Source of the DNA: Pseudomonadota bacterium
GTDB taxonomy: Bacteria; Pseudomonadota; Alphaproteobacteria; Rhodobacterales; Rhodobacteraceae
NCBI GenBank assembly: GCA_963205235.1
Contig: CAUJIP010000011.1
Span: forward strand, 1-42,234
Direction: 5' to 3'
Length of the DNA: 42,234 nucleotides
Position 1 is the first letter of the stretch. Every line of letters starts with the position of its first letter. This document shows positions 17,403 to 25,006 of the stretch, piece after piece. The notes under the pieces were generated by a model. It had not been told where the DNA came from, searched no databases, and saw only the letters and a list, made by a program, of their open reading frames with translations. A program made the translations under genes and the position numbers.

Positions 17403-18133
17403 CCGGCTGGTTGATCATTGCAGGTCTTGGGCCGGGGGCCGAGGCGATGGTGACGCCCGAAGTTTCGGACGTGCTGGAGCAGGCGACGGATGTGGTGGGC
17501 TATATTCCTTATGTCGCGCGGGTCGCGGCGCGGGAGGGGCTGACGCTGCACCCATCCGACAACCGGGTGGAACTGGACCGCGCGCGGGCGGCGTTGGAGA
17601 TGGCGGCGGCGGGCAAGCGGGTCGTCGTGGTGTCGTCGGGCGATCCGGGGGTCTTTGCGATGGCCTCGGCGGTGTTCGAGGCGCTGGAGGGCCGGACTGA
17701 CTGGCAGGCGCTGGAGATTCGCGTGTTGCCGGGAATCACGGCGATGCTGGCGGCGGCGGCGGCGGCAGGGGCTCCGCTTGGCCATGATTTCTGCTGCATC
17801 AACCTTTCCGACAACCTCAAGCCCTGGTCGGTGATCGAGGACCGGCTGCGCCATGCCGCACGGGGCGATTTCGCGATGGCGTTCTACAACCCGCGCTCGG
17901 CCAGCCGCCCGGAAGGGTTTGTGAAGGCGCTGGAGGTCTTGCGGCAGGAATGCGGGCCGGACCGGCTGATCACCTTTGCCCGCGCGGTATCGACGCCAGA
18001 TCAGCGGCTAGTGACGGTTTCCCTTGGCGAGGCCACGCCCGAGATGGCGGATATGCGGACGGTGGTGATCGTCGGCAATTCGGCGACGCGGCGGGTCGGG
18101 CGGTTTGTCTATAGCCCGAGGAGCGTGGGATGA
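17399..18133 (+). CDS. cobJ: Precorrin-3B C(17)-methyltransferase CobJ
   Basis: A 244-residue tetrapyrrole methylase performing C17 methylation and ring contraction to precorrin-4. Visible are GLGPGAEAMVTPEVSDVL, VVSSGDPGVFAMASAVFE, the LPGITAM region and the C-terminal FYNPRSASRPEGF and VVIVGNSATRR. It begins on the cobI stop (ATGA). It is the last + strand gene before the inverted cobK, and is followed by two palindromic hairpins. Confidence 0.94.
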   Translation: MTGWLIIAGLGPGAEAMVTPEVSDVLEQATDVVGYIPYVARVAAREGLTLHPSDNRVELDRARAALEMAAAGKRVVVVSSGDPGVFAMASAVFEALEGRTDWQALEIRVLPGITAMLAAAAAAGAPLGHDFCCINLSDNLKPWSVIEDRLRHAARGDFAMAFYNPRSASRPEGFVKALEVLRQECGPDRLITFARAVSTPDQRLVTVSLGEATPEMADMRTVVIVGNSATRRVGRFVYSPRSVG

Positions 18134-18142
18134 ACCGGGGCC

Positions 18143-18162
18143 AAGAGTTTTCGAAAACTCTT
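18143..18162. terminator. Perfect 20-bp palindrome, first of a pair (cobJ side)
   Basis: AAGAGTTTTCGAAAACTCTT is a perfect inverted repeat placed 9 bases after the cobJ stop. The T-rich arms provide U-runs on both strands. With the neighbouring palindrome it probably separates the convergent cobJ and cobK transcripts. Confidence 0.7.
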
Positions 18163-18164
18163 GC

Positions 18165-18184
18165 AAAATCCTTCGAAGGATTTT
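18165..18184. terminator. Perfect 20-bp palindrome, second of a pair (cobK side)
   Basis: AAAATCCTTCGAAGGATTTT is a second perfect inverted repeat two bases after the first. On the + strand it ends in TTTT, and on the - strand it follows the cobK stop by 8 bases and also ends in TTTT. The shared TTCGAA centres suggest a paired repeat element that serves as a bidirectional terminator. Confidence 0.7.
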
Positions 18185-18192
18185 GGTCGGAC

Positions 18193-18924
18193 CTAGCCGT
18201 TCAGCCAGGCCATGACCTCGTCCGCGTTGCGAGCGATGGGGCGCGCAGGGACGGTCGGGCGGTCGATCAGGATGACCGGCAGGGCAAGCGCGCGGGCGGC
18301 GGTCAGTTTGGCCTCGGCGCCCGCGCCACCGGCGTTCTTGGCGACGATGACGTCGATGCGGTGGTCGGTCAGCAGGGCAAGGTCACCTTCGGGGGTGAAG
18401 GGGCCGCGCGCGATGACGGCATGGGCATCGGGCAGGGGCAGCGCCTCGGTCGGCGGGTCGACGAGGCGCAGAAGGTAATGGTGCTGTGGGGCCTTGGCGA
18501 AAAGGCCAAGGTTCTGGCGTCCGATGGCGAGGAAGACGCGGCGCGGGGTCGGACCAAGGGCAGCGACGGCGGCTTCAAGGTCGGGGACATGGGTCCAGTC
18601 GTCCTGCGGTCCGGCAACCCAAGGCGCGCGTTCGAAGGCGATCAGGGGCGTTCCGGTTTCCGTACATGCAGCGACGGCATTCGCGCTCATCTGCGCGGCG
18701 AAAGGGTGGGTCGCGTCGATGACATGGGTGATGGCTTCGGTATTGAGATAGGCTTTCAGGCCCTCGACGCCGCCAAAGCCGCCGACGCGGACGGCCAAGG
18801 GCTGGGCGACCGGGGTTTCGGTGCGGCCGGCGTAGGAATAGACAGCGTCCACCTGCGCCCCGGCCAGCGCGCGGGCCATCTGCGCGGCTTCGGTTGTTCC
18901 GCCCAAGATGAGGACGCGCGGCAT
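18193..18924 (-). CDS. cobK: Precorrin-6A reductase CobK
   Basis: A 243-residue NADPH-dependent reductase of precorrin-6A. The N-terminal nucleotide loop MPRVLILGGTTEAAQMARAL is diagnostic, and DATHPFAAQMSANAV and VAKNAGGAGAEAKLTAA are conserved family segments. It is the only cob gene of the block on the minus strand. The ATG at 18924 has AAGGA six bases upstream; alternative upstream starts add residues without family support. Its start codon shares bases with the start of the divergent cobL (both in CATG, 18922-18925), so no intergenic promoter region exists and each gene's 5' control lies inside the other. Confidence 0.92.
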   Translation of the reverse strand: MPRVLILGGTTEAAQMARALAGAQVDAVYSYAGRTETPVAQPLAVRVGGFGGVEGLKAYLNTEAITHVIDATHPFAAQMSANAVAACTETGTPLIAFERAPWVAGPQDDWTHVPDLEAAVAALGPTPRRVFLAIGRQNLGLFAKAPQHHYLLRLVDPPTEALPLPDAHAVIARGPFTPEGDLALLTDHRIDVIVAKNAGGAGAEAKLTAARALALPVILIDRPTVPARPIARNADEVMAWLNG

Positions 18925-20092
18925 GGGTGATCCTTGGTTGACCATCATCGGTTTGGGCGAAGATGGACCGGAGGGCTTGCCCTCTGCAAGCCGCGTTGCG
19001 CTGGCCCGGGCCGAAGTGATCTTTGGCGGGCCGCGGCATCTGGACCTGGTGGCTGCGGGCGCGCGGGGCGAGGCCTGGCCGGTGCCGTTCGACGCAAGTC
19101 GGGTGCTGGCGCATCGGGGCAAGCGGGTGGTGGTGCTGGCCTCGGGCGACCCGTTCTGGTTCGGGGCGGGGGGCAGTCTGATGGCGCTGGTTCATCCCGG
19201 CGAGTGGGTGTCCCATCCCGCGCCCTCGAGCTTTGCGCTGGCGGCGAACCGGCTGGGTTGGCGGCTGGAGGAGTGCCTTTGTCTGGGCCTGCATGCCGCG
19301 CCCTTTACCCGGCTGCGCCCGGTTCTGGGGCGGGGCGTGCGGGTGATCTGCACCCTGCGTGACGGGGCGGCGGTGGGGGAACTCGCGGCTTGGCTGCGCG
19401 GGAATGGGCATCCGAATGCCAAGCTGACGGTGCTGGAGCGGTTGGGCGGGCCGTTGGAGCGGGTGACTTTGGGTGTGCCGGATGGGCTGATCAAGGCCCC
19501 GGTCTCGGTCGCCATCGAGGCCACTGATCCCGGGCTGCCGCGGGCCTCTGGCTTGCCGGACGAGTTGTTCCAACATGACGGGCAAATTACAAAGCGCGCG
19601 GTGCGGGCGCTGACGCTGTCGGCACTGGCCCCTCGGGCCGGGGAAGTGTTGTGGGATATCGGCGCGGGGTCGGGGTCGGTGAGCATCGAGTGGCTGCTGG
19701 CGGGCGGCGCGAAGGTTGCTGCGCTGGAGGCGGACCCGGTGCGGGCTGACCGCGCGAGGGGCAATGTCGCCGCCTTTGGCCTATCGCACCGGCATTCCCT
19801 GACCGAGGCGCGGGCGCCGGAGGGGCTGGACGGGCTGCCGATGCCGGATGCGGTGTTCATCGGCGGCGGGGCTTCGGAGGCGCTGCTGCGGGCGGTCTGG
19901 GACCGGATGCCCGTGGGTGCGCGGCTGGTGATGAACGCGGTGACCATCGAAACCGAGGCGCTGGTGCTGGACTGGTCGGCGCGGCAGGGCGGGTCGTTGT
20001 TGAAGATCGACCTTGCCGAGCCGGTGGCGATTGGTCGGAAGCGGGGCTGGAAGGCGGCGCTGCCGATCCTGCAGTGGAGTGTCACGCGATGA
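18923..20092 (+). CDS. cobL: Precorrin-6Y C5,15-methyltransferase (decarboxylating) CobL
   Basis: A 389-residue two-domain enzyme. The N-terminal tetrapyrrole methylase domain starts at WLTIIGLGEDGPEGLPSASR and has ASGDPFWFGAGGSL. The C-terminal CbiT-type methyltransferase domain has the SAM motif DIGAGSGSVSIEW and the later FIGGGASEALL. It methylates C5 and C15 and removes the C12 acetate carboxyl. The ATG at 18923 was chosen by homology and a GAGGA about 10 bases upstream. The first bases overlap the cobK start on the other strand. The stop overlaps the next start (20089). Confidence 0.94.
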   Translation: MGDPWLTIIGLGEDGPEGLPSASRVALARAEVIFGGPRHLDLVAAGARGEAWPVPFDASRVLAHRGKRVVVLASGDPFWFGAGGSLMALVHPGEWVSHPAPSSFALAANRLGWRLEECLCLGLHAAPFTRLRPVLGRGVRVICTLRDGAAVGELAAWLRGNGHPNAKLTVLERLGGPLERVTLGVPDGLIKAPVSVAIEATDPGLPRASGLPDELFQHDGQITKRAVRALTLSALAPRAGEVLWDIGAGSGSVSIEWLLAGGAKVAALEADPVRADRARGNVAAFGLSHRHSLTEARAPEGLDGLPMPDAVFIGGGASEALLRAVWDRMPVGARLVMNAVTIETEALVLDWSARQGGSLLKIDLAEPVAIGRKRGWKAALPILQWSVTR

Positions 20093-20448
20093 TCGTGGCG
20101 GGCTTCGGGTTCCGGTCCGGCGCGACGCTGGCCGCGTTGCAGGATGCCTTGGCACGGGCCGGGGGGCCGGGTGGAGTGACCCATCTTGCGACCGTAGCGG
20201 GCAAGGCCGGGGGGCTGGAGTTTCTGGCCGAGGTGTTGGGGCTGCCGGTGATCGCGATTTCGCCTGAGGCTTTGCAGACCCAGCTGGTCCTGACCCATTC
20301 GGAGCGGGTGGATGCGCTGTTCGGGACCGGGTCGGTTGCCGAAGCAGCGGCGCTGGCGGCGGCAGGCCCCGGTGCGCGGCTTTGGGGGCCACGGATCGCT
20401 TCGGCCAACGGGCAGGCGACGGCGGCGATTGCGGAGGCGCAAGTCTGA
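20089..20448 (+). CDS. cobE: CobE / CbiG C-terminal domain protein
   Basis: A 119-residue protein matching the C-terminal domain of CbiG (CobE family): MIVAGFGFRSGATLAAL at the N-terminus, ATVAGKAGGLEFLAEVLGLP in the middle, and the FGTGSVAEAAAL segment. CobE is required in the aerobic pathway but its step is not firmly assigned. The start overlaps the cobL stop, and its own TGA overlaps the ATG of a bridging mini-ORF (TGATG, 20446-20450). Confidence 0.88.
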   Translation: MIVAGFGFRSGATLAALQDALARAGGPGGVTHLATVAGKAGGLEFLAEVLGLPVIAISPEALQTQLVLTHSERVDALFGTGSVAEAAALAAAGPGARLWGPRIASANGQATAAIAEAQV

Positions 20449-20537
20449 TGCGGGTGTGTCCGGCATTGGCCGAAGATGAGTATTTGGACCAAGAGGAATG
20501 GGCAAGGCTTCGGTCCTGCCGGAAGGGGGCGGCATGA
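20448..20537 (+). CDS. Bridging mini-ORF between cobE and cobM (29 aa, probably not a functional protein)
   Basis: The ATG (20448-20450) shares its A with the cobE stop, and its TGA (20535-20537) overlaps the cobM ATG (20534). It reads through the second copy of the 35-base repeat, encoding [20 protein letters not shown] and a short basic tail. As in the cobN-cobG junction, the exact overlaps at both ends suggest selection for continuous ribosome passage rather than for the peptide. Confidence 0.45.
   Translation: MRVCPALAEDEYLDQEEWARLRSCRKGAA
20472..20506 (+). repeat. 35-bp dispersed repeat, copy B
   Basis: It matches the reverse complement of 14775-14809 with a single mismatch. The two copies are in inverted orientation and 5.7 kb apart, flanking cobG-H-I-J-K-L-E. 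Confidence 0.9.
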
Positions 20538-21319
20538 CCGTGCATTTCATCGGGGCGGGACCAGGGGCGGCGGACCTTTTGACCCTGCGGGGGAGGGATC
20601 TGATCGCGGGGTCTCCGGTCTGCCTGTACGCCGGGTCGCTGGTGCCTGATGGGGTGCTTTCGCATTGCCCGCCGGGGTGTCGGCTGGTCAATACCGCGCC
20701 CCTGTCGCTGGACGAGATCATGGCCGAAATTTCGGCGGCGCATGCGGCGGGGCAGGATGTGGCGCGGCTGCATTCGGGGGACCTGTCGGTGTGGTCGGCG
20801 ATGGGGGAGCAGTTGCGGCGGTTGCGGGAGTTGGGCATCCCCTATGACGTGACGCCTGGGGTGCCTTCGTTCGCGGCGGCGGCGGCGGCGCTGGGGGTGG
20901 AGTTGACGTTGCCAGGGTTGGCGCAGTCGGTGGTGCTGACCCGCACCGAGGGCCGCGCGACGCAGATGCCGGAGCGTGAGACTTTGGCAGCGTTCGGGGC
21001 GACGGGGGCGACCTTGGCGCTGCATCTGTCGATCCATCTGATCGAGAAACTGGTGGCGGAACTGGTGCCGTTCTATGGCGCGGAGTGCCCGGTGGCGGTG
21101 GTCTGGCGGGCAAGCTGGCCGGATCAGCGGATCATCCGGGCGAGTTTGGCGACTTTGGCGGCGTCGGTGCCTGCCGAGTTGGAGCGGACGGCGCTGATCC
21201 TTGTGGGACCGTCGCTGGCGCAGGAGGGGTTCGAGGAGAGCCGGCTTTACGCGGGCGATTATGACCGTCGCTATCGGCCCGTGGGCACGCATCCGCGCTT
21301 TCCGGGGACGGGCAAGTGA
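20534..21319 (+). CDS. cobM: Precorrin-4 C(11)-methyltransferase CobM
   Basis: A 261-residue tetrapyrrole methylase producing precorrin-5. Family motifs are [20 protein letters not shown] at the start, [18 protein letters not shown] and [20 protein letters not shown]. The ATG at 20534 was chosen over 20498 because the methylase fold begins at [11 protein letters not shown] and the codon overlaps the upstream mini-ORF stop. The stop overlaps the GTG of cobB (21316-21319). Confidence 0.94.
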   Translation: MTVHFIGAGPGAADLLTLRGRDLIAGSPVCLYAGSLVPDGVLSHCPPGCRLVNTAPLSLDEIMAEISAAHAAGQDVARLHSGDLSVWSAMGEQLRRLRELGIPYDVTPGVPSFAAAAAALGVELTLPGLAQSVVLTRTEGRATQMPERETLAAFGATGATLALHLSIHLIEKLVAELVPFYGAECPVAVVWRASWPDQRIIRASLATLAASVPAELERTALILVGPSLAQEGFEESRLYAGDYDRRYRPVGTHPRFPGTGK

Positions 21320-22635
21320 CGCCCGGGCTGATCATCGCGGCCCCGGCAAGCGGCACGGGCAAGACCACGGTCATGCTGGGGCTTCTGGCCGCGCTGCGCG
21401 CGCGGGGCTTGCAAGTCCAGCCGTTCAAGAACGGGCCGGATTACATCGACCCGGCCTTTCATCAGGCGGCGAGCGGGCGGGCTTCGGTGAACCTGGACAC
21501 CTGGGCGATGGGGCCGGAGATGCTGGAGGGGCTGGTCAGTTCGGCAGAAGGGGCGGACCTGATCCTTGCCGAAGGGTCGATGGGGCTGTTCGACGGGGTT
21601 GCGGTCAAGGGGGCCAGCGGCAACGGGGCGGCGGCGGATCTGGCGGCGCTGATGGGCTGGCCGGTGGTGCTTGTGGTTGATGTCAGCGGGCAAGCGCAGA
21701 CTGCTGCGGCAGTGGCGCAGGGCTTGGCGCGGTTTCGGGCTGGGGTAACGGTGGCGGGCGTGATCCTGAACCGGGTCGCCAGTCCCCGGCATGAGGCGTT
21801 GATCCGGCATGGGATGGAAGAGGCCGGGCTGCGGGTGCTGGGTGCGCTGCCGAAAAAGGCGGCGATTGCCATGCCCGAGCGGCATCTGGGGCTGGTGCAG
21901 GCCGAAGAACTGCCGGGGTTGACCGAGATGATTGCGGCGGCGGGGGCGTTGATGGCCGAGGGCGTCGATCTGGACGCCTTGATCGCGTGCGCGGCCAGTC
22001 GCAGCGTTGCGGCGCCAGTGCCAAGGATCACGCCACCCGGCCAACGGATCGCGCTGGCGCGGGACCGGGCGTTCAGCTTTGTATATCCGCATCTTCTGCA
22101 GGGTTGGCAACGGGCAGGGGCGGAAGTTCTGCCGTTTTCGCCGCTGGCGGATGAGGCACCCGACGCGACAGCCGATGTCTGCTGGCTGCCGGGGGGGTAC
22201 CCGGAACTGTATGGGGGGGTGCTGGCGGGGGCCGACAGGTTCCGCGCGGGGTTGCGGGCCTTTGCGGAAACGAAGCCCGTGCATGGCGAATGCGGGGGTT
22301 ACATGGCTATGGGTGCGGCGCTGGTCGACAAGGATGGCATCAGACACCGGATGGCGGGGCTTCTGGGGCTGGTGACCAGTTTCGAGAAGCGGAAGATGCA
22401 TCTGGGCTATCGTCTGGCGCGGCTTGGGACAGGGATTCCCGGACACGGTGCAGGCGGGCGCCTTGCCGGGCATGAGTTCCATTACTCGACGATCCTGGAC
22501 CAGCCTGACGCGCCCTTGGCGGATGTCACCGACGCCAATGGCGCCGCCGTCGCCGAGACGGGAAGCACTCGACTGCAGGCCGGTGGCGGGCTATCGACCG
22601 GCACTTTCTTTCATCTGATCTCCGAGGCGTCATGA
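21316..22635 (+). CDS. cobB: Hydrogenobyrinic acid a,c-diamide synthase CobB
   Basis: A 439-residue glutamine-dependent amidotransferase that amidates the a and c carboxylates using ATP. The N-terminal P-loop [14 protein letters not shown] and [15 protein letters not shown] are followed by [10 protein letters not shown]. The C-terminal class-I amidotransferase domain has its nucleophile Cys326 in [11 protein letters not shown]. The start is a GTG overlapping the cobM stop (GTGA). The stop overlaps the cobA ATG by four bases. Confidence 0.94.
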   Translation: MTPGLIIAAPASGTGKTTVMLGLLAALRARGLQVQPFKNGPDYIDPAFHQAASGRASVNLDTWAMGPEMLEGLVSSAEGADLILAEGSMGLFDGVAVKGASGNGAAADLAALMGWPVVLVVDVSGQAQTAAAVAQGLARFRAGVTVAGVILNRVASPRHEALIRHGMEEAGLRVLGALPKKAAIAMPERHLGLVQAEELPGLTEMIAAAGALMAEGVDLDALIACAASRSVAAPVPRITPPGQRIALARDRAFSFVYPHLLQGWQRAGAEVLPFSPLADEAPDATADVCWLPGGYPELYGGVLAGADRFRAGLRAFAETKPVHGECGGYMAMGAALVDKDGIRHRMAGLLGLVTSFEKRKMHLGYRLARLGTGIPGHGAGGRLAGHEFHYSTILDQPDAPLADVTDANGAAVAETGSTRLQAGGGLSTGTFFHLISEAS

Positions 22636-23360
22636 CTGGCTTCGTTACCTTCGTTTCTTCCGGACCCGGCGACCCGGAGCTTCTGACCGTCAAGGCGGTC
22701 AAGGCGTTGGCTGTTGCCGATGCGGTGCTGTTCGATGACCTGTCGTCGGGGCCGATTCTGGCGCTGGCACGGCCCGGCGCGGATATGGTGGGCGTGGGCA
22801 AAAGGGCGGGTCGCGCCTCGCCCAAGCAGGATCATGTCAGCCGGTTGCTGGTGGATTATGCGCTGACCGGGGCGCGGGTGGTGCGGTTGAAGTCCGGTGA
22901 CAGCGGGATCTTCGGGCGGTTGGAGGAGGAACTGACCGCGCTCCGCGAAGCGGGCGTCCCGTGCGAAATCATCCCCGGCGTCACCGCTGCCTCGGCTGCG
23001 GCAGCCGCTGCGGGTATCCCGCTGACGCGCCGCCAGCATTCCCAGCGCGTGCAATTCATCACCGCCGCCGATGTGACCGGAGAGCTTCCCCCGGGCCTGA
23101 ACCTTGACGCACTTGCCGACCCGATGGCGACAACGGTGATCTACATGGGCAAGCGGACCTTTCCGGCTTTGGCCAAGCTGCTGATCGCGCGGGGCCTGTC
23201 GCCTGACACCCCAGCGCTGCTTGCCGAGGCGGTCTCGACCCCCGAACAGAAGTTGTACCGAACCACGATTGCAGCCCTGGCCAAGAGCCTTGGCGAGGAC
23301 CGTTCGCCCCTGCCCGGCCTGATCATATTCGGGTCGCTGGCCGAAGGTGTCGCGGACTGA
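22632..23360 (+). CDS. cobA: Uroporphyrinogen-III C-methyltransferase CobA (SUMT)
   Basis: A 242-residue SAM-dependent methylase converting uroporphyrinogen III to precorrin-2, the entry to the corrin branch. Motifs are SSGPGDPELLTVKAVKAL, VLFDDLSS, RLKSGDSGIFGRLEEEL and the IPGVTAASAAAAAAGIPLT loop. There is no CysG-type dehydrogenase/ferrochelatase extension. It is the last gene of the cobL-E-M-B-A run. A small GACGC/GCGTC hairpin (23359-23372) overlaps its stop, and the next riboswitch follows. Confidence 0.93.
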   Translation: MTGFVTFVSSGPGDPELLTVKAVKALAVADAVLFDDLSSGPILALARPGADMVGVGKRAGRASPKQDHVSRLLVDYALTGARVVRLKSGDSGIFGRLEEELTALREAGVPCEIIPGVTAASAAAAAAGIPLTRRQHSQRVQFITAADVTGELPPGLNLDALADPMATTVIYMGKRTFPALAKLLIARGLSPDTPALLAEAVSTPEQKLYRTTIAALAKSLGEDRSPLPGLIIFGSLAEGVAD

Positions 23361-23415
23361 CGCGGCTGCGTCGCCCGCTGCCTTGACCGCAGTCCACGCG
23401 CGGCGCACACATATC

Positions 23416-23610
23416 TGGCAAGGTGTCCCATCAGGCGCAAAGCGCCGGGACTGAAACGGGAATGAGGAGCGGGTCACCCTGTAGAGGGGCCCGTGTCATC
23501 AGCCGCCCCCGCGACTGTCAGCGGAGAGCGGGTCCATCAAAGCCACTGCCCCCATGGGGCGGGAAGGCCGGGCCCGCCATGATCCGCCAGCCAGGAGACC
23601 GGCCTTGCAT
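23416..23610 (+). promoter_or_regulatory. Cobalamin riboswitch 2 (ahead of cbiM and the second DUF1636 gene)
   Basis: A B12 aptamer. P1 pairs GCAAGG (23418-23423) with CCTTGC (23603-23608). Inside are GACTGAAACGGGAATGAGG, AGCCGCCCCCGCGACTGT, AGCCACTG, GGGAAGGCCGGGC and GCCAGGAGACCGGCC, all in canonical order. It fills most of the 291-base gap after cobA. Confidence 0.94.
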
Positions 23611-23619
23611 GAACATGAA

Positions 23620-23651
23620 ACCGCCGTCGGGTGTGACGGTCAGGAGGAACC
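23620..23651 (+). promoter_or_regulatory. Expression-platform hairpin and ribosome site of riboswitch 2
   Basis: CCGTC (23624-23628), loop GGGTGT, GACGG (23635-23639), followed at once by a strong AGGAGG (23642-23647) and the ATG at 23652. The 20 bases at 23620-23639 are identical to 24974-24993 after riboswitch 3. This placement suggests control of translation initiation. Confidence 0.65.
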
Positions 23652-24326
23652 ATGCATATCGAACCAGGCCTCATTGACGGGGCCAAAATCACGTTGAGCT
23701 ACGCAACCGCTGCTGCCGCTGGCGCGACGGCACTTTACCATGTCGTCAAGGCTGGCCGGGAAAGCGGTCTCGCCTCGGTCGCCATCCGGTCGCTGATCGC
23801 GACCCTGGGCGTCTTTGTCTTCTTTGAAGTGCTGCCGCATTTCCCGGTGGGCGTGTCGGAGGTCCATTTCATCCTTGGCTCGACCCTTTTCCTGATCCTT
23901 GGGGCCGGGCCTGCCGCCATCGGGCTGGCGGTGGGCCTGCTGATCCAGGGCCTGTTCTTCGCGCCCTTCGATCTGCCGCAATACGGGGCCAACCTGACGA
24001 CGCTGCTGGTACCGCTGTTTGCATTGCATGAACTGGCAAAGCGGATCATCGCGCCGGGAACCGTGTATGTCGATCTGGAGTACCGTCAGGTGCTGGCGCT
24101 GTCGACCGTCTATCAGGCGGGCGTCGTGGCATGGGTTGCCTTCTGGGCGGTCTATGGCGCGGGCTTTGGGGTAGCCAACCTGGCAGCCATCGGCACGTTT
24201 GGCGCGGCTTATATGGCCGTTGTCCTGATCGAGCCCCTGGCCGATCTGGCGGTTCTTGGGCTTGCCAAGTCGTTGAAGGGGGCAGGCTCGCGCCTTGTCA
24301 CGCCGCGGCTTTGCGCGGCGGCCTGA
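23652..24326 (+). CDS. CbiM-family cobalt transporter membrane component
   Basis: A 224-residue integral membrane protein with about six hydrophobic segments. The N-terminus MHIEPGLIDGAKITLSYATA matches the CbiM/NikM signature, in which His2 and the free N-terminus bind the metal. No CbiN, CbiQ or CbiO is present nearby, so either it uses a coupling module encoded elsewhere or it works without one. A B12 riboswitch precedes it, which supports cobalt rather than nickel. The C-terminal coding end contains a small hairpin (24301-24320). Confidence 0.83.
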   Translation: MHIEPGLIDGAKITLSYATAAAAGATALYHVVKAGRESGLASVAIRSLIATLGVFVFFEVLPHFPVGVSEVHFILGSTLFLILGAGPAAIGLAVGLLIQGLFFAPFDLPQYGANLTTLLVPLFALHELAKRIIAPGTVYVDLEYRQVLALSTVYQAGVVAWVAFWAVYGAGFGVANLAAIGTFGAAYMAVVLIEPLADLAVLGLAKSLKGAGSRLVTPRLCAAA

Positions 24327-24334
24327 GACCAGAT

Positions 24335-24360
24335 GGCGCGGCCTTGCAAAGGGCCGCGCC
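24335..24360 (+). promoter_or_regulatory. Hairpin between cbiM-like and DUF1636 genes
   Basis: GGCGCGGCC (24335-24343) and GGCCGCGCC (24352-24360) form a perfect 9-bp stem with an 8-base loop. No U-run follows. It could lower expression of the downstream gene or protect the upstream mRNA. Confidence 0.5.
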
Positions 24361-24379
24361 GACCGGCAAGAAGGCGGGG

Positions 24380-24697
24380 ATGTTCCTTACGCTTTGCCAT
24401 AGCTGTGCCCTTGGCCAGTCCGGCTTTGCCGAACCTTTGCGCGCGGCCATGGACAGCGCAGGGGTGACGGTCGAAATTCGCACGACCGAATGCATGTCGG
24501 GATGTACCCGGCCCTCGACCTGCGCGTTCCGTGCGCCGGGGAAGACAGCGTATCTTTTCGGTGACCTGACGGCAGACGACCTGCCAGATCTTGTGACCTT
24601 TGCCCGTCACTACGATGCCTCGTCAGACGGCACTCTGGCGGATGCGCGGGTGCTTGGGGCGCTGCGGATGAAGGCGATTGCCCGCATTCCAGGCTGA
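24380..24697 (+). CDS. DUF1636 family metal-binding protein (second copy)
   Basis: A 105-residue protein paralogous to the one at 10127-10489. Five cysteines are arranged similarly: Cys6 and Cys9 (CHSC), then Cys38, Cys42 and Cys48 (ECMSGCTRPSTC). The last spacing is wider than in the first copy (5 residues between cysteines instead of 3). It ends in the same IARIP motif as copy 1 (MKAIARIPG versus QSIARIPPL). The ATG at 24380 is preceded by AAGGCGGGG. It follows the CbiM-like gene after 53 bases, so it is probably in the same riboswitch-controlled unit. Confidence 0.8.
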   Translation: MFLTLCHSCALGQSGFAEPLRAAMDSAGVTVEIRTTECMSGCTRPSTCAFRAPGKTAYLFGDLTADDLPDLVTFARHYDASSDGTLADARVLGALRMKAIARIPG

Positions 24698-24767
24698 TTG
24701 GTCGGAATCCTCTGTCACAGGACGCAAATGCGCCTTGACCCGTTGCGCTGCGTAATGGCATCTGAAA

Positions 24768-24964
24768 GGGCATGGTGTCCAACAGGGCGCAAAGCGTTCG
24801 GACTGAAACGGGAATGGGCAAGGGCGTACCGTAAACGGCGCCCCTAACCCAACCGCCCCCGCGACTGTATGCGGCGAGCGGCTTTCCATCGGCCACTGGT
24901 TCCGAAAGGGGCTGGGAAGGCGGAAAGCAGCTTTGACCCGCGAGTCAGGAGACCGGCCGTGCAA
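24768..24964 (+). promoter_or_regulatory. Cobalamin riboswitch 3 (ahead of cbtB-cbtA-cobF)
   Basis: A B12 aptamer with P1 pairing GCATGG (24770-24775) to CCGTGC (24957-24962). Core elements in order are GGACTGAAACGGGAATGGG, ACCGCCCCCGCGACTGTATG, GGCCACTGG, CTGGGAAGGCGG and GAGTCAGGAGACCGGCC. It occupies the central part of the 309-base gap before cbtB. Confidence 0.94.
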
Positions 24965-24973
24965 GGAAACTGG

Positions 24974-25000
24974 ACCGCCGTCGGGTGTGACGGCTTGGAG
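24974..25000 (+). promoter_or_regulatory. Expression-platform hairpin of riboswitch 3
   Basis: CCGTC (24978-24982), loop GGGTGT, GACGG (24989-24993), then GGAG (24997-25000) and the cbtB ATG at 25007. The 20-base block 24974-24993 is identical to that after riboswitch 2. Confidence 0.65.
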
Positions 25001-25006
25001 CAAGAA

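Noticed and set aside
18575-22482. Several long minus-strand frames (336, 548, 503 and 403 residues) opposite cobL to cobB
   Set aside because: They are Pro/Arg-rich frames antisense to well-matched cob genes. Only cobK is a genuine minus-strand gene here, because it has a family N-terminus and motifs.
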